Source of the DNA: Amycolatopsis azurea DSM 43854
GTDB lineage: Bacteria > Actinomycetota > Actinomycetes > Mycobacteriales > Pseudonocardiaceae
Direction of reading: 5' to 3'
Length of the DNA: 64,000 bases
NCBI RefSeq assembly: GCF_001995215.1
Contig: NZ_MUXN01000001.1
Location: forward strand, 309,672-373,671
Shown here one piece after another: positions 6,413 to 14,219 of the stretch (its first letter is position 1; each line of letters begins with the position of its first letter). The translations under genes and the position numbers were made by a program. Below the pieces are notes generated by a model. It saw only the letters and a list, made by a program, of their open reading frames with translations. It did no database searches and was not told where the DNA came from.

Positions 6413-9232
6413 ATGAGCGGCGTGGCACTCGACTTTCGCGTGCTGGGACCCACCGAGGTCACGGCGGACGGGCTGCCGGTGCCCTTGGGCGGCAGCAGGC
6501 CGCTCATCGTGCTGGCGGGCTTGCTGCTGCGCGCGAACACGGTCGTGTCGGTCGAGGAGCTGGGCCGCTGGCTGTGGCCGGACGACCGGCGGCGGTCCAA
6601 AGGCGCCTTGCAGACCTACGTCCTGCGGGTCCGCCGCGCGCTCGGCGACGAGGTCGTCCTTCGCACCGAACGTGGCGGCTACCTGCTCGAACTCGACGAG
6701 AGCCTGCTCGACCTCGCCCGTTTCCGGGCGCTCGCCTCGGCGGGAGCCGAAGCCGCGAGGGACGGCGACCTGCGCCAGGCCGCCGATCGGTTCGCCGCCG
6801 CGCTGGCCGAATGGCGCGGTCCGGCGCTCCAGAACGTCCACTCCGAAGCGCTGCTTCGGGACGAAGCCGACCAGCTGGGCGAAGAGCGGCTGCGCGCCCG
6901 CGAACAGTGGGCGGACGCGCTCATCACCCTCGGCGACCACGCCACCGTCATCCCCGAGCTGACCAGGCTGTGCCGCGAGAATCCGCTCCGGGAGCGGCTG
7001 CACGAGCAGCTCATGCTCGCGCTCTACCGATCCGGCAGGCAGGCTGAGGCGTTGAACGTCTACCGCCGGATCGGCGCGGTGCTGGCCGAAGAACTCGGCC
7101 TGGACCCCGGAGCCTCGTTGCAGCGGGCGCACCAGGCGATCCTGACCGGCGAAGAGACCGTCGAGACCACATTGGACTCCGAGCTGACGCGGTACCGGCT
7201 CGGCAGCGAACCGCTGATCCCGCGTCAGCTTCCCGCCGACCTCCGGGTGTTCTCCGGCCGTCAGCGCGATCTCAAGGCATTGCACGGGCTCGTCCCGGAG
7301 GCGCTGGACACCGAGCGGTCGACGTCCATCGCGTCGATCGAGGGCATGGGCGGCATCGGCAAGACGACCCTCGCCGTCCATTTCGCGCACGAGGTCGGCG
7401 AGCGCTTCCCGGGCGGGCAGGTGTACCTCAACCTGCGCGGATACGGTCCAGGAGAGCCCGTCGAGGCCGCCACCGCGCTCGAGACCATGCTCGTTTCCGT
7501 CGGCGTCCCCGCCGACCGGATCCCCGCCGACGTCGACGGGCGTGCGGCCACCTGGCGCAGCCACAGCGCAGGCCGCCGGATGCTGATCCTGCTCGACAAC
7601 GCCGCGAGCACCGAGCAGATCCGCCCGCTGCTGCCCGGCCCCGGCTGCCTGGTGCTGGTGACCAGCCGGTGGCAGCTACAGGCGCTCGTCGCGACCCACG
7701 GCGCCCGGCGGGTCGCGCTGGAGGAACTGCCGGAAGAGGACGCGATCGCGCTCGTCGCCTCGACGATCGGGCTGGACCGGGTCACCGAGGATCCCGAGGC
7801 CACCGAACGGTTCGTCCGGTACTGCGGCGGGCTGCCGCTGGCCATCCGGATCCTCGCGGTGCGGGCGGCGCAGTTCCCGGATCTCCCGCTGAGTGAGTTC
7901 GTCCGGCTGCTGGAAGCCGAACAGGACAGGCTGGGTTCGTTCGACCTCGCCGACGGCGACGAGACGAACATCCGGGCCGTCTTCTCGTACTCGTACCGGG
8001 CGCTCGACGAACGGGCCGCGCGGATGCTGCGGCTGCTCGGCCTGCCCACCGGCGGCGACTTCAGCGTGCCCGCGGCCGCGGCGGTGGCCGGGGTCGACAT
8101 CGCCGAGGCGCACGCGGACCTGGTGAAGCTGGCTTCCGCGCACCTGATCGCGCGGTCCAGACCAGGCAGGTATCAGTTCCACGACCTCATCCGCGCGTAC
8201 GCGGCCGAACTCTCGGCCAAGGTCGACGGGCCCGAGGCGCGGACGGGAGTGCTGGACAGGCTGCTCCACGCGTCGCTGGCGTCCGCGCTGAACGCGTCGA
8301 GACTCTTGCGTTCGGACCGGCACTACCGGCTCGTCGAACCGGAGCGGTTCGACGGCGCGGGACTGAAGTTCGGGCACTACGAACAGGCGCTGGACTGGTT
8401 CGACGAGGAGGCGGGAAACCTCATCGCCGCGGTGAACGTCGCCTACCGGGAGCGGCGGTACCGGGAGTGCTGGCAGCTGGCGTGGCTGCTCCAGTCGTAC
8501 TTCATCGTGCGGGCCCGGCTGGAGGACTGGCGTTCGGTGTTCGGCGTGGCGCTCCGCGCGGCCCGCGATCTGGGGGACCGCTCGGGCGAGGCCGCCATCC
8601 TCAGTGGACTCGGCGTGGCCTGCGGAGTCGCCCGCCAGTACGACGAAAGCATCGTCTACCTCAAGCAGGTCGTCGAGCTGCAACGGCAGGTCGGGGACCG
8701 GCAGGGGGAAGCGCGGGCGCTCTACAACCTCACGCTGGCCAGCCAGGACCCCGACACGGGTTGGGAGTACGGGACGCGCGCGTTGCGGCTCATCCGGGAG
8801 TCCAACGTCGGCTCCGGCATGGAGGCCAGCGCGTTGCAGGCCCTCGGCGACATCTGCACCCAGGCCGGCCGCTTCGAGCAGGCGCTCGGCTTCGCCGACC
8901 AGGCACTGGCGCTGGAAACGCACGCGCTCCCCGACGAAGCCCGCTTCACCTTGCACACCAAGGGAACCGCGCTGGTCGGGCTCGGCCGCCACGACGAAGG
9001 CATCGCCTGTATGAAGCGGGCCGTCGAGATGTTCTTCGCCCACGGCGAGCTCTACGAGGCGGCCGACGTGCTGGCCCAGCTCGGCGGAATCCATCTGCGG
9101 TTCGGCGATCCCTCGTCGGCGCGGGACTGCTGGCTGCGTTCGGTGCGGGTGCTGACCGAACTCGCGCATCCGGACGCCGAGGACGTCCGGACGAAGCTCG
9201 CGTCGCTCGTCGGTGAAACGGTGAAGCGGTGA
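6413..9232 (+). CDS. SARP/AfsR-type transcriptional regulator with NB-ARC and TPR domains
   Basis: 939 residues. An OmpR-type winged helix comes first (FRVLGPTEVTADG, about 5-95), then the bacterial transcriptional activation domain (SLLDLARFRALASAGAEA to LGLDPGASLQ, 95-240). An NB-ARC ATPase follows with Walker A GMGGIGKTTL near 310 and Walker B RRMLILLDN near 388, and then TPR-like helical repeats from about 640 to the end. This is the AfsR layout of pathway activators for antibiotic synthesis; the ATPase/TPR part gates the DNA-binding part. ATG 6413 starts right before the winged helix; an in-frame GTG at 6386 is the alternative. No biosynthetic cluster is adjacent, so the target is unknown. 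Confidence 0.9.
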   Translation: MSGVALDFRVLGPTEVTADGLPVPLGGSRPLIVLAGLLLRANTVVSVEELGRWLWPDDRRRSKGALQTYVLRVRRALGDEVVLRTERGGYLLELDESLLDLARFRALASAGAEAARDGDLRQAADRFAAALAEWRGPALQNVHSEALLRDEADQLGEERLRAREQWADALITLGDHATVIPELTRLCRENPLRERLHEQLMLALYRSGRQAEALNVYRRIGAVLAEELGLDPGASLQRAHQAILTGEETVETTLDSELTRYRLGSEPLIPRQLPADLRVFSGRQRDLKALHGLVPEALDTERSTSIASIEGMGGIGKTTLAVHFAHEVGERFPGGQVYLNLRGYGPGEPVEAATALETMLVSVGVPADRIPADVDGRAATWRSHSAGRRMLILLDNAASTEQIRPLLPGPGCLVLVTSRWQLQALVATHGARRVALEELPEEDAIALVASTIGLDRVTEDPEATERFVRYCGGLPLAIRILAVRAAQFPDLPLSEFVRLLEAEQDRLGSFDLADGDETNIRAVFSYSYRALDERAARMLRLLGLPTGGDFSVPAAAAVAGVDIAEAHADLVKLASAHLIARSRPGRYQFHDLIRAYAAELSAKVDGPEARTGVLDRLLHASLASALNASRLLRSDRHYRLVEPERFDGAGLKFGHYEQALDWFDEEAGNLIAAVNVAYRERRYRECWQLAWLLQSYFIVRARLEDWRSVFGVALRAARDLGDRSGEAAILSGLGVACGVARQYDESIVYLKQVVELQRQVGDRQGEARALYNLTLASQDPDTGWEYGTRALRLIRESNVGSGMEASALQALGDICTQAGRFEQALGFADQALALETHALPDEARFTLHTKGTALVGLGRHDEGIACMKRAVEMFFAHGELYEAADVLAQLGGIHLRFGDPSSARDCWLRSVRVLTELAHPDAEDVRTKLASLVGETVKR

Positions 9233-9489
9233 AGCGGTCAAAGCCGAGCAGACGTGAGTGAGGCACGGGCGCCCGGCGTGCCGACCCCCAGTCGCAGCAC
9301 GCGAGTACGCCCGTGACCTCGCGCGCTACTTAACAGGACACCGCTCACTGTGCGCTGACTGTGCAGCTCGCGCGGTTCAGGACAGGAGCGCGATGCCGTG
9401 CTCGCGGAACAGCGCGAGGCTGTCGGGTTCGGCGAAGCTCGGATGCCGTACTTCGGCGGCGTGCCGGAGCTTCCGGCGCGAACGCCCGC

Positions 9490-10245
9490 TCACGCCCACG
9501 AGAACCGCCACCGGCGGGTCTGGACCAGGCTGGAGGCGAACTCGCGCAGATTGCCCGGCTGACCGGCGAACGACGGCAGACAGAACGACCGGTGCTCGGC
9601 GGCGACGGTGAGCGCCCGGCCCTGGGTGCGCGGCGGCGCGGCCACCGACAGCTCCATCGAGTCGAAGCCCAGCACCGTGAGCGTGGCGCCGAAGCGGTCT
9701 TCCCAGCTGCGCAGGACCGCGGACAGCTCGTGGACCTGATCGGTCGCCTTGATCATGCCGGTCCAGCCGAGGATCGCCGGGATGTCGGCGGGCCGCTCGG
9801 TCTGCACCAGCGCGAGCCGGTGCTGCCCGCGCGCGGCCAGGACCGACCCGGTGTTGCCCGCCTCCGCCAGCGGATCCGCCCGGCGCGACGGACGCCGCGC
9901 GAGGCCGGGGAACTTCGCGCCGAACGGGCGCAGGCAGGCGCCGTCACAGCACGACGTGTCCCACCAGCGGGCCAGCACCTCGCCCGGGTCCACCGAGGAG
10001 ATCCGGTGGTCGGCGGGGGCGAGCCTGCCGCGGTCGTCGATCCAGTCCTCGCCGTTGGCCGCGAACCGCTGGTCGTGCGGGATCAGCACCGGCCACAGCC
10101 CGGAGCGGTCGAACTCGGCGACGCAGCCGGTGTAGCGCTCCGGCCTGGCCAACGGCAGGTCGGAAACCCAGATCCGGCCATGCCAGCGGCCGGGAGGCAA
10201 GGTCTGGACGGGCGGCGTACCCGGGCGGAACGGTGCGATCGTCAT
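9490..10245 (-). CDS. DUF4253 domain protein, possibly SOS-controlled
   Basis: 251 residues from ATG 10245, with GGGGA just upstream; in-frame extensions upstream only read through hairpin repeats and were rejected. The C-terminal half carries the DUF4253 pattern (RLALVQTERPADIPAILGW, then VLRSWEDRFGATLTVLGFDS and ELSVAAPP). The first 90 residues (HGRIWVSDLPLARPERY, PVLIPHDQRF) form the family's usual lead-in. The function of DUF4253 proteins is not known to me. Two LexA-type palindromes lie 11-52 bp upstream of the start codon, so induction by DNA damage is likely. It converges with the SARP gene across a 257-bp gap. Confidence 0.85.
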   Translation of the reverse strand: MTIAPFRPGTPPVQTLPPGRWHGRIWVSDLPLARPERYTGCVAEFDRSGLWPVLIPHDQRFAANGEDWIDDRGRLAPADHRISSVDPGEVLARWWDTSCCDGACLRPFGAKFPGLARRPSRRADPLAEAGNTGSVLAARGQHRLALVQTERPADIPAILGWTGMIKATDQVHELSAVLRSWEDRFGATLTVLGFDSMELSVAAPPRTQGRALTVAAEHRSFCLPSFAGQPGNLREFASSLVQTRRWRFSWA

Positions 10246-10255
10246 CGGCTTCCCC

Positions 10256-10297
10256 TCGAACTGGTGTTCGGTCAACTCTACCCGAACACTAGTTCGA
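10256..10297 (-). promoter_or_regulatory. Tandem LexA-like SOS boxes upstream of the DUF4253 gene
   Basis: Two copies of the Gram-positive LexA pattern CGAAC-N4-GTTCG are seen: 10257-10270 (spacer TGGT) and 10283-10296 (spacer ACTA). Their centres are 26 bp apart, on the promoter side of the gene starting at 10245. The B. subtilis and mycobacterial consensus (CGAAC-N4-GTTCG, often with outer T/A) is matched in all ten arm positions in both. No LexA gene is in the window, so binding is inferred. Confidence 0.72.
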
Positions 10298-10419
10298 AGC
10301 ACCGACAGTTTTCGATACCCCGTTTGCGGGATCTCGTGGCTGTCGCCCCATCCGCCCCTGGTGTCACATCGGCCCCGGCGGCACCGTCCACAGTGGACGC
10401 ACTGTGGCGGCGCCGAAGC

Positions 10420-10472
10420 GTTGCGAAAGCCACTTTCGCAACGTTGAAGGTTGCGAAAGTGGCTTTCGCAAC
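10420..10472. repeat. Hairpin repeat family A, copy 1
   Basis: Perfect inverted repeat with 23-nt arms (10420-10442, 10450-10472) around a 7-nt loop. Each arm (GTTGCGAAAGCCACTTTCGC plus AAC) is itself nearly palindromic. Other copies are at 39733 and 56531. It lies in a 494-bp gap between two minus-strand genes with hairpins B and C. Confidence 0.9.
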
Positions 10473-10523
10473 ATGTTCGCCGGGGTGTCGCACAGGTCCA
10501 GGTGGTCGTGAGCTGGGTTCTGT

Positions 10524-10574
10524 CCGTGAAGGCCTCCTTGAGGGACCCAGAGTCCCTCAAGGAGGCCTTCACGG
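10524..10574. repeat. Hairpin repeat family B, copy 1
   Basis: Perfect 23-nt arms 10524-10546 and 10552-10574 with loop CCAGA and core GTGAAGGCCTCCTTGAGGGA. Short false reading frames through it produce SLRD..SLKEAFT-type peptides. The second copy is at 56628, in the same position relative to repeat A. Confidence 0.9.
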
Positions 10575-10657
10575 AACCGGCGATCGCCACGGTCGCCCCA
10601 CATGCGCCAGCAGCCGCAAGAAGGCCGCGCGTGAAGGCCCTCGGTCACGTCCTGCCG

Positions 10658-10714
10658 AGTACATGAAGGCCCCCTTCCTTGCGATAGGCGCAAGGAAGGG
10701 GGCCTTCATGTACT
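10658..10714 (-). terminator. Hairpin repeat family C, copy 1, probable terminator of the XPB gene
   Basis: Perfect 26-nt arms (10658-10683, 10689-10714) around ATAGG. It begins 26 bp past the stop of the minus-strand XPB helicase gene. The same arms occur at 19363-19419 with the loop in the opposite orientation. Confidence 0.85.
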
Positions 10715-10739
10715 TCAGGCGAGTGGGGGGCCGCGTGGG

Positions 10740-12386
10740 CTACATGGGGCGCAGCAGGTCGTCCGCGTCCACGATCCGGTACGCGTAGCCCTGTTCGGCC
10801 AGGAACCGCTGCCGGTGCGCCGCGTACTCCGTGTCGACGGTGTCCCGCGAGACGACCGAGTAGAAGTGCGCCTGCCGTCCGTCGCCCTTGGGCCGCAGCA
10901 GCCGCCCGAGCCGCTGGGCCTCCTCCTGCCGCGAGCCGAACGTCCCGGAGATCTGGATCGCGACCGAGGCCTCCGGCAGGTCGATCGAGAAGTTGGCGAC
11001 CTTCGAGACGACCAGCGTCCTGATCTCACCGCGCCGGAACGCGTCGAACAGCTCCTCGCGTTCCTTGTTCCGCGTCGCGCCCTGGATCACCGGCGCGTCC
11101 AGTTCGTCGCCGATCATCTCCAGCTGGTCGAGGTAGGCCCCGATGACCAGGGTCGGCTCGCCCGGATGCCGGTCCACCAGGGATTTGATCACCTTGGTCT
11201 TGGTGTCCGCGGTCGCCGCCAGCTTGTACCGCTCCTCGGCCTCGGCCGTCGCGTACGCGAGCCTCTCGGCGTCCGTCAGCGTCACCCGGACCTCGGTGCA
11301 TTCCGCCGGCGCGATCCAGCCCTGCGCTTCGATGTCACGCCACGGGACGTCGTACCGCTTCGGGCCGATCAGGGAGAACACGTCGCCTTCGCGGCCGTCC
11401 TCGCGCACCAGGGTCGCGGTCAGCCCCAGCCGCCGCCGTGACTGCAGGTCGGCGGTCATCCGGAACACCGGCGCGGGCAGCAAGTGGACCTCGTCGTAGA
11501 CGACCAGGCCCCAGTCCCGCGAGTCGAACAGGTCGAGATGCCTGTACTCGCCCTTGGTCTTGCGCGTGACCACCTGATACGTCGCGATGGTGACCGGCCG
11601 GATCTCCTTCTTCTCCCCGGAGTACTCGCCGATCTCCTCCTCGGTGAGCGAGGTCCGCGCGATCAGCTCCCGCTTCCACTGCCTGCCCGCGACGGTGTTC
11701 GTCACCAGGATCAGCGTCGTCGCCTTCGCGTGCGCCATGGCCGCGGCGCCGACGAGGGTTTTGCCCGCGCCGCACGGCAGCACGACGACGCCGGACCCGC
11801 CCGCCCAGAACGCCTCCGCGGCCTTGCGCTGGTAGTCGCGCAGTTCCCAGTTGGTCTCGGCGAGGTCGATCGGGTGCGCCTCACCGTCGACGTAACCGGC
11901 GAGGTCCTCCGCGGGCCAGCCGACCTTCAGCAGCGCCTGCTTGAGCCGTCCGCGTTCGGACGGGTGCACGATGACGGTGTCCTCGTCGATCCGCGCGCCC
12001 AGCATCGGGCTGATCTTCTTGTGCCGCAGGATCTCCTCCAGCACCGCGCGGTCGATGGTCGACATGACCAGGCCGTGTGCCGGGTGGTTGGCGATCTGGA
12101 GCCGCCCGAACCGGCCCATCGTGTCCACGATGTCGATGAGCAGCGGCTGGGGCACGGGGAACCGCGAGTACGTCGTCAGCGCGTCGACGACCTGTTCGGC
12201 GTCGTGGCCCGCCGCACGGGCGTTCCACAACGCCAGCGGCGTGATCCGGTAGGTGTGGACGTGCTCGGGCGCGCGTTCCAGCTCGGCGAACGGCGCGATG
12301 GCGATCCGCGCGTCGTCGGCCTGGCTGTTGTCGACCTCGAGCAGGACGGTCTTGTCGGACTGGACGATCAGCGGGCCATCGGTCAC
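10740..12386 (-). CDS. XPB/ERCC3-type DNA repair helicase
   Basis: 548 residues of superfamily 2, like M. tuberculosis Rv0861c, a 3'-to-5' DNA helicase of nucleotide-excision repair type. An N-terminal helicase-associated region (1-170) precedes the ATPase. Walker A PCGAGKT is near residue 203, DEVH near 296, GLTAT near 325, and the second RecA domain has QISGTFGSRQEEAQRLGRLL (motif VI) near 495. GTG 12386 is chosen because AAGGAGG precedes it by 5 nt; the longer in-frame start lacks this site. In mycobacteria the next gene is the helicase-C-like Rv0862c; here that homologue is 20 kb away (32404). Confidence 0.93.
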   Translation of the reverse strand: MTDGPLIVQSDKTVLLEVDNSQADDARIAIAPFAELERAPEHVHTYRITPLALWNARAAGHDAEQVVDALTTYSRFPVPQPLLIDIVDTMGRFGRLQIANHPAHGLVMSTIDRAVLEEILRHKKISPMLGARIDEDTVIVHPSERGRLKQALLKVGWPAEDLAGYVDGEAHPIDLAETNWELRDYQRKAAEAFWAGGSGVVVLPCGAGKTLVGAAAMAHAKATTLILVTNTVAGRQWKRELIARTSLTEEEIGEYSGEKKEIRPVTIATYQVVTRKTKGEYRHLDLFDSRDWGLVVYDEVHLLPAPVFRMTADLQSRRRLGLTATLVREDGREGDVFSLIGPKRYDVPWRDIEAQGWIAPAECTEVRVTLTDAERLAYATAEAEERYKLAATADTKTKVIKSLVDRHPGEPTLVIGAYLDQLEMIGDELDAPVIQGATRNKEREELFDAFRRGEIRTLVVSKVANFSIDLPEASVAIQISGTFGSRQEEAQRLGRLLRPKGDGRQAHFYSVVSRDTVDTEYAAHRQRFLAEQGYAYRIVDADDLLRPM

Positions 12387-12472
12387 GCCCTCCTTTATAC
12401 GTTCCGGCCACACCGGCACCCGCCGCGGCACCGCTGGTGGAAGGATGTGCGGCAGGTGAGGAGGAGGGGACC

Positions 12473-13108
12473 TTGACGACTACACCGACCGGCGGGACGC
12501 CCGAGTACGACCCGTTCAACGCGCCCGCGCCGATGCCCGCGATGCCGGAGGTGGGGCCGCCGACGCCGTTCCCGAAGCCGGCGCCGCTGAGCGTCCTGGC
12601 CAGAGTGTCGATCGTGCTGGGCGTCGTCGCCGCGCTGGGCGTGGGGAGCCTGGTCGCCTGGGGGATCTCGCAGTCGGGCAAGTTCGCCACGGTCGAGGCG
12701 GGGAAATGCCTGTACCTGACCGACGAGGCGGGCGGCGGCCAGAGTTACACGACCACCAGCTGCTCCTCGAACCGCGCGACCTTCCGCATCGACGACGTGC
12801 GCCCCGGCTCGGCCGCGTGCCGCGACTCGGACTACGTCCAGTTCGAGCTGTACGGGAGTTCTTCCAGGAAGAGGGCCGAAAAGACGCTCTGCCTCGCGTT
12901 GAACGTCGACAGCGGGGACTGCCTGCGCGACGTCGTGCACGAGACGCGGATCGCGAAGGTCCGCTGCACCGACATCAGCGCGGAGGCGCGGGCGATCGTG
13001 AGGCTGGGGCCGTCGGAGGACGCCTGCCAGTCGGACGACACCGAGCTGCACTACACCGGGCCGCCCGAGCGCACGGTGTGTCTCAGGCCGACCGGGGAGA
13101 ACATCTAA
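12473..13108 (+). CDS. LppU/SCO3897-like membrane-anchored protein
   Basis: 211 residues from TTG 12473, which follows GGAGGAGGGG with good spacing; a GTG at 12437 is possible but badly placed. The cytosolic N-terminus is proline-rich (about 1-42). One transmembrane helix (VSIVLGVVAALGVGSLVAWG) follows, and then an outer domain with eight cysteines. GKCLYLTDEAGGGQSYTTTSC, LCLALNVDSGDC and VRCTD resemble LppU/SCO3897 proteins, whose function is not established. It is transcribed away from the XPB gene and its last four bases overlap the end of the convergent binding-protein gene. Confidence 0.7.
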   Translation: MTTTPTGGTPEYDPFNAPAPMPAMPEVGPPTPFPKPAPLSVLARVSIVLGVVAALGVGSLVAWGISQSGKFATVEAGKCLYLTDEAGGGQSYTTTSCSSNRATFRIDDVRPGSAACRDSDYVQFELYGSSSRKRAEKTLCLALNVDSGDCLRDVVHETRIAKVRCTDISAEARAIVRLGPSEDACQSDDTELHYTGPPERTVCLRPTGENI

Positions 13109-14064
13109 GAGCGCGGCACCATCGACTGGACGTCGAGGCGGGCGCCGATCATGCCGGAGTTGTGCATCAGGTCGGCGACCCGCTGCAGCCGGATGCCGTT
13201 GAGCGACACCGGGTAGGTCCCGAGCGAGATCAGTGACGCCGTGGTCCGGTCGATGTCGGAGAACGACGGCAGCGCGTCGCGGACGACGACCGGGTCGGCG
13301 GCCCGCACCTGTGCCTCGCCGAGGACTTCCCGGAAGACCGCGAGCGTGCGGGCGTTGCCCTGGCCGAAGCTCCCGGTCGAAACGTAGGAGGACATCGGGA
13401 AGTCCAGCGTCGCGCCGCGCGCGCCGTCGGCGAGGATGCTCGCGCCGAGTTCCTTCTCGGCCCTGGTGATGTACGGCTCGACCATCCACGCGGCGTCGAC
13501 CTCGCCCGCCTGGAGCGCCTGCGGCATCCGGTCGAACGGATTCTGCTTGAACTGAATCTTGTTCACGTCCACCCCCGCGGTGCCGAGGACCGAGCGGGCC
13601 GCGAGCACGCCGACGTCGTCGAGCATGTTCACCGCGATCTTCGGCGACTTCTTGAGCGTCGGCTCGGTGTACTCGGAGCCGGGGAGTGTGACGAGCGCCA
13701 TGGTGTTGCGGCCGGCGGTGTACGCCTCGCCCTGCAGCTGCAACGCCGTCCCGGCCGCGGCGGCGCGGAAGATGGAGACGTCGCTGGCGAACGCCAGGTC
13801 GATCTCGCCCGCGGAGAGCTTGCCGATCGCCTGGTCGGCGGGGACGTCGACGAGGGTCACGGAAAGGCCGGCGGCGGTGAACTTCCCCTCGGCGACGGCG
13901 ACCCTCAAGGGCGCCGTGTCGATGGGGCTTCCGACGCCGATCCGTAGTTCCGTCCGTTCGAGTGGCGCGTCGGTGCTTGCGTCACCGCCGGAAAACACTC
14001 CGCAACCGGCCGTCGCCAGCAGAGCCGCTACCAGCGGAATCGTCAAGACGCGCATCTTCGCCAC
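13105..14064 (-). CDS. Orphan ABC substrate-binding lipoprotein (SsuA/NMT1 type)
   Basis: 319 residues; signal sequence with lipobox ATAGC (Cys near residue 20). The fold motifs are those of sulfonate/nitrate/THI5-type binding proteins: LRIGVGSPIDTAPLRVAVAEG, DVPADQAIGKLSAGEIDLAF, and the C-terminal SLNGIRLQRVADLM. That last segment corresponds to LDPRR.QRVPDLL in the two binding proteins at 22109 and 23362, so the three are paralogues. No permease or ATPase is adjacent; it may share the transporter at 19.4-22.1 kb. GTG 14064 is used; ATG 14055 is an alternative. Confidence 0.87.
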   Translation of the reverse strand: MAKMRVLTIPLVAALLATAGCGVFSGGDASTDAPLERTELRIGVGSPIDTAPLRVAVAEGKFTAAGLSVTLVDVPADQAIGKLSAGEIDLAFASDVSIFRAAAAGTALQLQGEAYTAGRNTMALVTLPGSEYTEPTLKKSPKIAVNMLDDVGVLAARSVLGTAGVDVNKIQFKQNPFDRMPQALQAGEVDAAWMVEPYITRAEKELGASILADGARGATLDFPMSSYVSTGSFGQGNARTLAVFREVLGEAQVRAADPVVVRDALPSFSDIDRTTASLISLGTYPVSLNGIRLQRVADLMHNSGMIGARLDVQSMVPRS

Positions 14065-14099
14065 CGCTCACCTACCGAGAGAATGTGCTCCTCCTTCTG

Positions 14100-14127
14100 G
14101 ATCGTATGGTCCGGGCCCCATACGATC
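14100..14127. promoter_or_regulatory. 10-bp inverted repeat in a divergent promoter region
   Basis: GATCGTATGG (14100-14109) is exactly complemented by CCATACGATC (14118-14127) with an 8-bp spacer. It lies 36 bp upstream of the binding-protein start and 92 bp upstream of the kinase start. Position and spacing suit a dimeric regulator better than a terminator. The regulator is unknown. Confidence 0.55.
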
Positions 14128-14219
14128 GCGTGCGGGAGACGCCGGATTGCGCGGCTTTCGATCGTTCTCGAACCTTGTTACTCTACAGTAGGTTCGGGCT
14201 CTCGTCCCCGATGTCAGCC

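Noticed and set aside
10278..10693. Short open frames giving SLRD..SLKEAFT and GCESHFRN-type peptides
   Set aside because: They only translate the hairpin repeats A and B and recur wherever the repeats do.
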